A stretch of 42,629 nt of DNA, from assembly GCF_000716715.1 (NCBI RefSeq), contig NZ_JNYJ01000062.1, positions 1-42,629 of the forward strand. Direction: 5' to 3'. Position numbers and translations under genes: made by a program. Below are positions 39,088-42,629 of the stretch, piece after piece. Every line of letters starts with the position of its first letter. The first letter of the stretch is position 1. The notes under the pieces were generated by a model. It was not told where the DNA came from, did no database searches, and saw only the letters and a program-made list of their open reading frames with translations. Origin of the DNA: Dactylosporangium aurantiacum (GTDB lineage Bacteria > Actinomycetota > Actinomycetes > Mycobacteriales > Micromonosporaceae).

Positions 39088-40509
39088 ATGCCACCGGCCA
39101 GGTCCCTCGTCGACGGTGCCTGGGCGCCGGCCACCCGGACGCTCACCGGCACCCTGGAGGACCCGGCGACCGGCGCGGTCCTCGGCCCGCGGCTGGGCAG
39201 CACCCGCGCCGAGGTCGAGGCCGCGCTCGCCGCCGCCGACCGCGCCGCCGCGTCCTGGGCCGCCGTGCCACCCGGCGAGCGCGCCGACCTCCTCGACGCC
39301 TGCGCCGACGCCCTGGAGGCGACCGTCGGCCGGATCGTCGCCGTGGAGAGCGCGAGCACCGGCGTACCGATCCGGCAGGCGACCCCGCTCGGGTTCATCG
39401 TCACCGGCTCGTTCCGCCTCGCCGCCGCCCAGCTGCGCGAGGGGTGGCTCACCCGCACCGTCACCCGCGACGACGGCAACCCGGTGACCGTGGAGCTGCT
39501 GCCGTGGGGGCCCGCGCTGTGCCTGGTGCCGTGGAACGCCCCGGCGCCGATGGCCGCGCACAAGGCGGCGAACGCCCTCGCCGCCGGCTGCCCGACCATC
39601 GTCAAGCCCAGCGAGTACGCGCCCGCCGGCACCCAGCTGCTGGCCGAGACGATCGCCGGGCTGCTGCCGCCGGGCGTACTGCAGCTGCTGCACGGCGGGC
39701 CGGAGGTCGGCGCAGCGCTCGTGGGCGACCCGCGGGTGCGGGCCGTGTCGTTCACCGGCGGCGTCCCCGGCGGGCGGGCCGTCGCCGGGCAGTGCGCCTC
39801 CGGGCTGAAACCCGTCCAGCTCGAGCTCGGCGGCAACAACCCCCTGGTCGTGCTGCCCGACGCCGACGTCGACGCGGCCGCCCGCGCCGCCGTCGACCTG
39901 CTCACCACCCTCAACGGCCAGTGGTGCCGGGCGCTCGGCCGGCTCATCGCACCCCACGGCCTGCTGCCCCGGCTGCTCGCCGCGATCGGTGAGCGCCTCG
40001 CCGCCCTGCGCGTCGGCGACCCCGCCGACCCGGCGACCGAGCTCGGCCCGCTCATCCACAGCGGGCACCGCGCGCTCGTCGCGGCCCGCCTGCTCGACCT
40101 CGGCGGCAAGGCGCACACGTACACCGACGTGCCCGCCGGCGGGAACTTCTTCGCCCCTGCGCTCGTCACCGGCGCCGCCGAGGAGCCGGCCCGGCACGAG
40201 ATCTTCGGGCCGGTCGCCACGGTGCACGGCTACGACACCGTCGAGCAGGCGGTGGCGCTCGCCAACGACACCGCGTACGGCCTCGAGGGCTACGTGTTCG
40301 GCACCGACGAGGCGGCCGCACTCGCCGTCGCCCGGCGCATCCGGGCCGGTGAGGTGAAGGTCAACGGCTCCTCGGTGATGAGCCTGCATCTGTTCACCCC
40401 GCGCCCGGCGTGGGGCGTCTCCGGCCTCGTCGAGGAGGGCACCGCCGAGACCCTGCGGTTCTTCACCAACTCGCGGGTCACCGGCGTCGAGAACGGCTTC
40501 GCCCTGTGA
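39088..40509 (+). CDS. Aldehyde dehydrogenase (NAD(P)-dependent)
   Basis: 473-residue aldehyde dehydrogenase superfamily member with the general-base Glu246 in LELGGNN and the catalytic Cys280 in NGQWCRALGR, spaced as in the family. VPWNAPAPMAAHKAANALAAGCPTIVKPSEYAP and HEIFGPVATVHGYDT are the cofactor and C-terminal signatures. It would oxidise an aldehyde formed by ring cleavage or side-chain breakdown to an acid, which could then enter a CoA-transferase step. Stop and next start overlap (GTGA). The substrate is not predictable. Confidence 0.93.
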   Translation: MPPARSLVDGAWAPATRTLTGTLEDPATGAVLGPRLGSTRAEVEAALAAADRAAASWAAVPPGERADLLDACADALEATVGRIVAVESASTGVPIRQATPLGFIVTGSFRLAAAQLREGWLTRTVTRDDGNPVTVELLPWGPALCLVPWNAPAPMAAHKAANALAAGCPTIVKPSEYAPAGTQLLAETIAGLLPPGVLQLLHGGPEVGAALVGDPRVRAVSFTGGVPGGRAVAGQCASGLKPVQLELGGNNPLVVLPDADVDAAARAAVDLLTTLNGQWCRALGRLIAPHGLLPRLLAAIGERLAALRVGDPADPATELGPLIHSGHRALVAARLLDLGGKAHTYTDVPAGGNFFAPALVTGAAEEPARHEIFGPVATVHGYDTVEQAVALANDTAYGLEGYVFGTDEAAALAVARRIRAGEVKVNGSSVMSLHLFTPRPAWGVSGLVEEGTAETLRFFTNSRVTGVENGFAL

Positions 40510-41357
40510 GGCGGCTGCTGGCCGGCCCCGGCGTCACCCACCTGCCGGGCGTGTACGACCCGCTCACCGCCGCCCTCGCCGTGCGCGCCGGGTTCCCCGC
40601 CGTGCACCTGTCGGGGGCGGCCGTCTCGGCGCTCGCCCTCGGGCTGCCGGACCTCGGCTACGTCCACGGCACCCACATCGCGGACCGGGCCGCGACCCTG
40701 ATGCCCGCGCTGGGCGGGGTGCCGGTGCTGGCCGACGCGGACACCGGCTACGGCAACCCGCTGCACGCGGTGTGGACGGCCCGCCGGTACGCGGCCGCGG
40801 GGGTGGCCGGGCTGCACCTGGAGGACCAGGTCAGCCCGAAACGCTGCGGGCACCTGGCCGGCAAGGAACTGCTGGACGCCGGTGCGGCGGCGGCGAAGGT
40901 ACGCGCGGTCGCCGAGGCCGGCACCGGTCTGGTGCTCGTCGCGCGGACCGACGCGTTCACCGTCACCGGGCTCGACGACGCGATCGTCCGTTGCCGCGTC
41001 TACCTGGACGCGGGCGCCGACGCGGTCTTCGTCGAGGGCGTCACCGGCGCCGACGAGCTGGCGGCCGTGCACGCGGCGCTGCCGGGCGTCCCCCTCGTCG
41101 TGAACCGCTCCGAAGCGTCGGGATCCGACGCCTTCCTTGACGACGCCCGCCTGGCCGAGCTGGGGGTGCGCTTCGTGCTGCACCCGGTCGCCCCGCTGCT
41201 CGCCGCCCTCTGCGCCGCGCGAGCCGCGTACGCGGCGATCGCCGCCGACGGCAGCGCCGACACGGTCGGCCGGCTGCCGTGGGACGCGTTCACCGGCCTC
41301 GTCGACCAGCCCGCGGCGCTCGCCCTGGACGCCCGCTACTCGGAGGTGCCCGCGTGA
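40506..41357 (+). CDS. Isocitrate lyase/PEP mutase-family enzyme
   Basis: 283-residue TIM-barrel enzyme of the family that includes methylisocitrate lyase (PrpB), 2,3-dimethylmalate lyase, oxaloacetate hydrolase and PEP mutase. Signatures: PVLADADTGYGN (metal binding), LHLEDQVSPKRCGHLAGKEL with the catalytic-loop Cys114 (C-C lyase type KRCGH), and VLVARTDAF. The cysteine loop favours a 2-hydroxy acid C-C lyase rather than a mutase. GTG 40506 overlaps the aldehyde dehydrogenase stop. It is a further C-C bond-cleaving enzyme in this island and needs no CoA. Confidence 0.9.
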   Translation: MRRLLAGPGVTHLPGVYDPLTAALAVRAGFPAVHLSGAAVSALALGLPDLGYVHGTHIADRAATLMPALGGVPVLADADTGYGNPLHAVWTARRYAAAGVAGLHLEDQVSPKRCGHLAGKELLDAGAAAAKVRAVAEAGTGLVLVARTDAFTVTGLDDAIVRCRVYLDAGADAVFVEGVTGADELAAVHAALPGVPLVVNRSEASGSDAFLDDARLAELGVRFVLHPVAPLLAALCAARAAYAAIAADGSADTVGRLPWDAFTGLVDQPAALALDARYSEVPA

Positions 41358-42484
41358 AGGTCATCGTCGCCGGTGCCGGGCCGGTCGGGCTCACCGCCGC
41401 GCTCACCCTGCACCGCCTCGGCGTCGACGTCACCGTGCTGGAGGCCGGCGACGACCTCGCCACCCAGTCGCGGGCCTCGACGTTCCACCCGCCGTCGCTG
41501 GAGATGCTCGCCGGTCTCGGGGTCCTGCCCGCGCTGCTGCGGCAGGGCCTGGTCGCGCCGCGCTTCCAGTACCGCGAACGCGGCGGGGCGGTCATCGCCG
41601 AGCTGGACATGTCGCTGCTCGCCGGCGACACGCCGTACCCGTTCCGGCTGCAGTGCGAGCAGAGCAAGCTGACCCGCGTCCTGCTGCCGCTGCTACCGCC
41701 CGGCACCGTCCACTTCGGACGGGCGGTGACCGGGCTGGCGCAGGACCCGTCCGGGGTGACCGTGCACGCCGGCGAGGACTTCCGCGGCGACTGGCTGATC
41801 GGCGCCGACGGCGCGAACTCCGCGGTGCGCCGGTCGCTGTTCGGCGACGCGTTCGACGGGATCACCTACCCGGACCGGTTCCTGGTCGGCTCCACCGACG
41901 AGGACCTGGCCGCGCTGCTGCCCGGCATCGCCGAGGTCAACTACCTGTTCGACCCCGTCGAGTGGCTGGTGCTGCTGCGCACCCCGGACCACTGGCGGGT
42001 GCTGCTGCCGACCCCGGCCGACACCCCCGACGACGCCGAGCTGGCGCGGCTGCCGCAGCGGCTGCTGGGCGTCGCGGACCCCGGGCGGCCGTGGCGGGTC
42101 GCGCACACCACCCTGTACCGGGTGCACCAGCGGGTCGCCGCGTCGTTCCGGGTGGGGCGGGTGCTGCTCGCCGGGGACGCGGCCCACATCAACAACCCGC
42201 TCGGCGGGATGGGCATGAACTCCGGCATCCACGACGCCGTCCTGCTCGCCAAGGCGGTCACGACCGGCGACGACGACCTCATCACCGCCACCGCCGAGGC
42301 CAGGCGCACCGTCGCCCGCGACTACGTGCAGAAGACCACCCACGGCAACTGGGAGAAGCTGCGCGCCGGCGGCGCCTCCGCGTACGCCGACGAGCTGCGC
42401 GCCCTCGCCGCCGACCCGGCCGCGGCCCGCGCCTACCTGCTGCGCTCCTCGATGATCGCCTCGCTGCGCGAGGTGGCGGCGTGA
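41354..42484 (+). CDS. FAD-dependent aromatic-ring hydroxylase (PHBH/UbiH family)
   Basis: 376-residue class A flavoprotein monooxygenase. The FAD/NAD motif GAGPVG (residues 7-12), the middle motif GADGANSAVRR (about 153-163) and GDAAHINNPLGGMGMNSGIHDA (about 274) are all present. Such enzymes hydroxylate a phenol, hydroxybenzoate, pyridine or similar ring with NAD(P)H and oxygen; 3-hydroxyphenylpropionate- and 2-methyl-3-hydroxypyridine-carboxylate-type hydroxylases belong here. It is the likely ring-activating step of the island. GTG 41354 overlaps the previous stop (GTGA). Its own stop overlaps a GTG that begins a repeated sequence at 42481. Confidence 0.93.
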   Translation: MKVIVAGAGPVGLTAALTLHRLGVDVTVLEAGDDLATQSRASTFHPPSLEMLAGLGVLPALLRQGLVAPRFQYRERGGAVIAELDMSLLAGDTPYPFRLQCEQSKLTRVLLPLLPPGTVHFGRAVTGLAQDPSGVTVHAGEDFRGDWLIGADGANSAVRRSLFGDAFDGITYPDRFLVGSTDEDLAALLPGIAEVNYLFDPVEWLVLLRTPDHWRVLLPTPADTPDDAELARLPQRLLGVADPGRPWRVAHTTLYRVHQRVAASFRVGRVLLAGDAAHINNPLGGMGMNSGIHDAVLLAKAVTTGDDDLITATAEARRTVARDYVQKTTHGNWEKLRAGGASAYADELRALAADPAAARAYLLRSSMIASLREVAA

Positions 42485-42629
42485 GCGGGCCGGAGCGCAG
42501 CGGAGGAGCCGCGAACCATGGGCGCAGGACTGGCTCGCGGCGACGCCGGAGCGCAGCGGAGGTGACGGCGTGAGCGGGCCGGAGCGCAGCGGAGGGCCGC
42601 GAACCATGGGCGCAGTACTGGCTCGCGGC
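42481..42629 (+). repeat. Duplicated 60-bp segment containing three GCCGGAGCGCAGCGGAGG elements
   Basis: 42481-42540 and 42570-42629 are nearly identical (one inserted base and one substitution) and each starts with GTGAGCGGG. The 18-bp element GCCGGAGCGCAGCGGAGG occurs at 42489, 42545 and 42578. It looks like an intergenic repeat family that has copied a gene-start region. Confidence 0.8.
42570..42629 (+). CDS. Possible start of the next operon gene (runs off the window)
   Basis: The second repeat copy is open from GTG 42570 to the window end (SGPERSGGPRTMGAVLARG after the start). The first copy has one extra base and closes after 30 codons at a TGA overlapping this GTG. The real start may be the ATG at 42606 (MGAVLARG). 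Too short to identify. Confidence 0.3.
   Translation, partial: MSGPERSGGPRTMGAVLARG

Noticed and set aside
37326..40220. 964-codon minus-strand frame opposite the acyl-CoA dehydrogenase and aldehyde dehydrogenase genes
   Set aside because: Crosses the boundaries of three real genes and is compositionally a shadow frame.

Overview
The window is high-GC actinobacterial DNA: GC-rich third codon positions, many GTG and TTG starts, ATGA/GTGA start-stop overlaps, SARP and IclR regulators, and secreted ricin-type lectin proteins. The overall style suggests a Micromonosporaceae-like soil actinomycete, but no rRNA or tRNA gene is present to confirm this. No CRISPR array, prophage or insertion sequence was seen.

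Layout. (1) 1-2336, minus strand: start of a kdp potassium-ATPase operon (a possible mini-ORF, kdpF, kdpA and the first part of kdpB), divergent from a secreted GH75-type chitosanase with a ricin-B tail. (2) 3890-10492: first catabolic island. A minus-strand operon encodes a family III CoA-transferase, a citryl-CoA-lyase-like protein, LigB and LigA extradiol dioxygenase subunits, a quinone-oxidoreductase-like protein and an IclR regulator. An amidohydrolase is transcribed divergently from a symmetrical control region. (3) 10493-23691: housekeeping and accessory genes: an anti-sigma-type ATPase, a CPA1 antiporter, a secreted HNH nuclease, a 1030-residue SARP/NB-ARC/TPR regulator facing a secreted lectin, a decayed LuxR-type regulator, an EEP-family hydrolase, a TauE-like permease, an MFS exporter, and an acyltransferase with a roughly 500-residue tail built from three kinds of repeats. 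(4) 23692-42629: second catabolic island. It holds a carbamoylsarcosine/maleamate-type amidase, two more CoA-transferases, an HMG-CoA-lyase-like enzyme, a hydantoinase-like enzyme, a cyclase-family hydrolase, an MmgE/PrpD protein, a CitE-like lyase, a membrane protein and a second IclR regulator. It ends in a five-gene operon: a flavin reductase fused to a degenerate lyase domain, an acyl-CoA-dehydrogenase-fold protein, an aldehyde dehydrogenase, a PEP-mutase/isocitrate-lyase-family enzyme and an FAD monooxygenase.

How the parts fit. In island 2, a 16-17 bp imperfect palindrome resembling GTTTCGCTAAGTGGAAC recurs at five control regions spread over 11 kb, including upstream of the IclR gene itself. 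It therefore looks like the operator of a regulon covering most of the island. The enzyme set (ring hydroxylation, C-N ring or amide hydrolysis, CoA transfer, several different C-C lyases) suggests complete breakdown of an aromatic or N-heterocyclic acid through CoA thioesters. The substrate cannot be read from sequence. Island 1 has its own IclR gene and a different candidate operator (TGTCCGC half-sites), and combines ring cleavage by LigAB with a CoA-transferase and a citryl-CoA-lyase-like protein.
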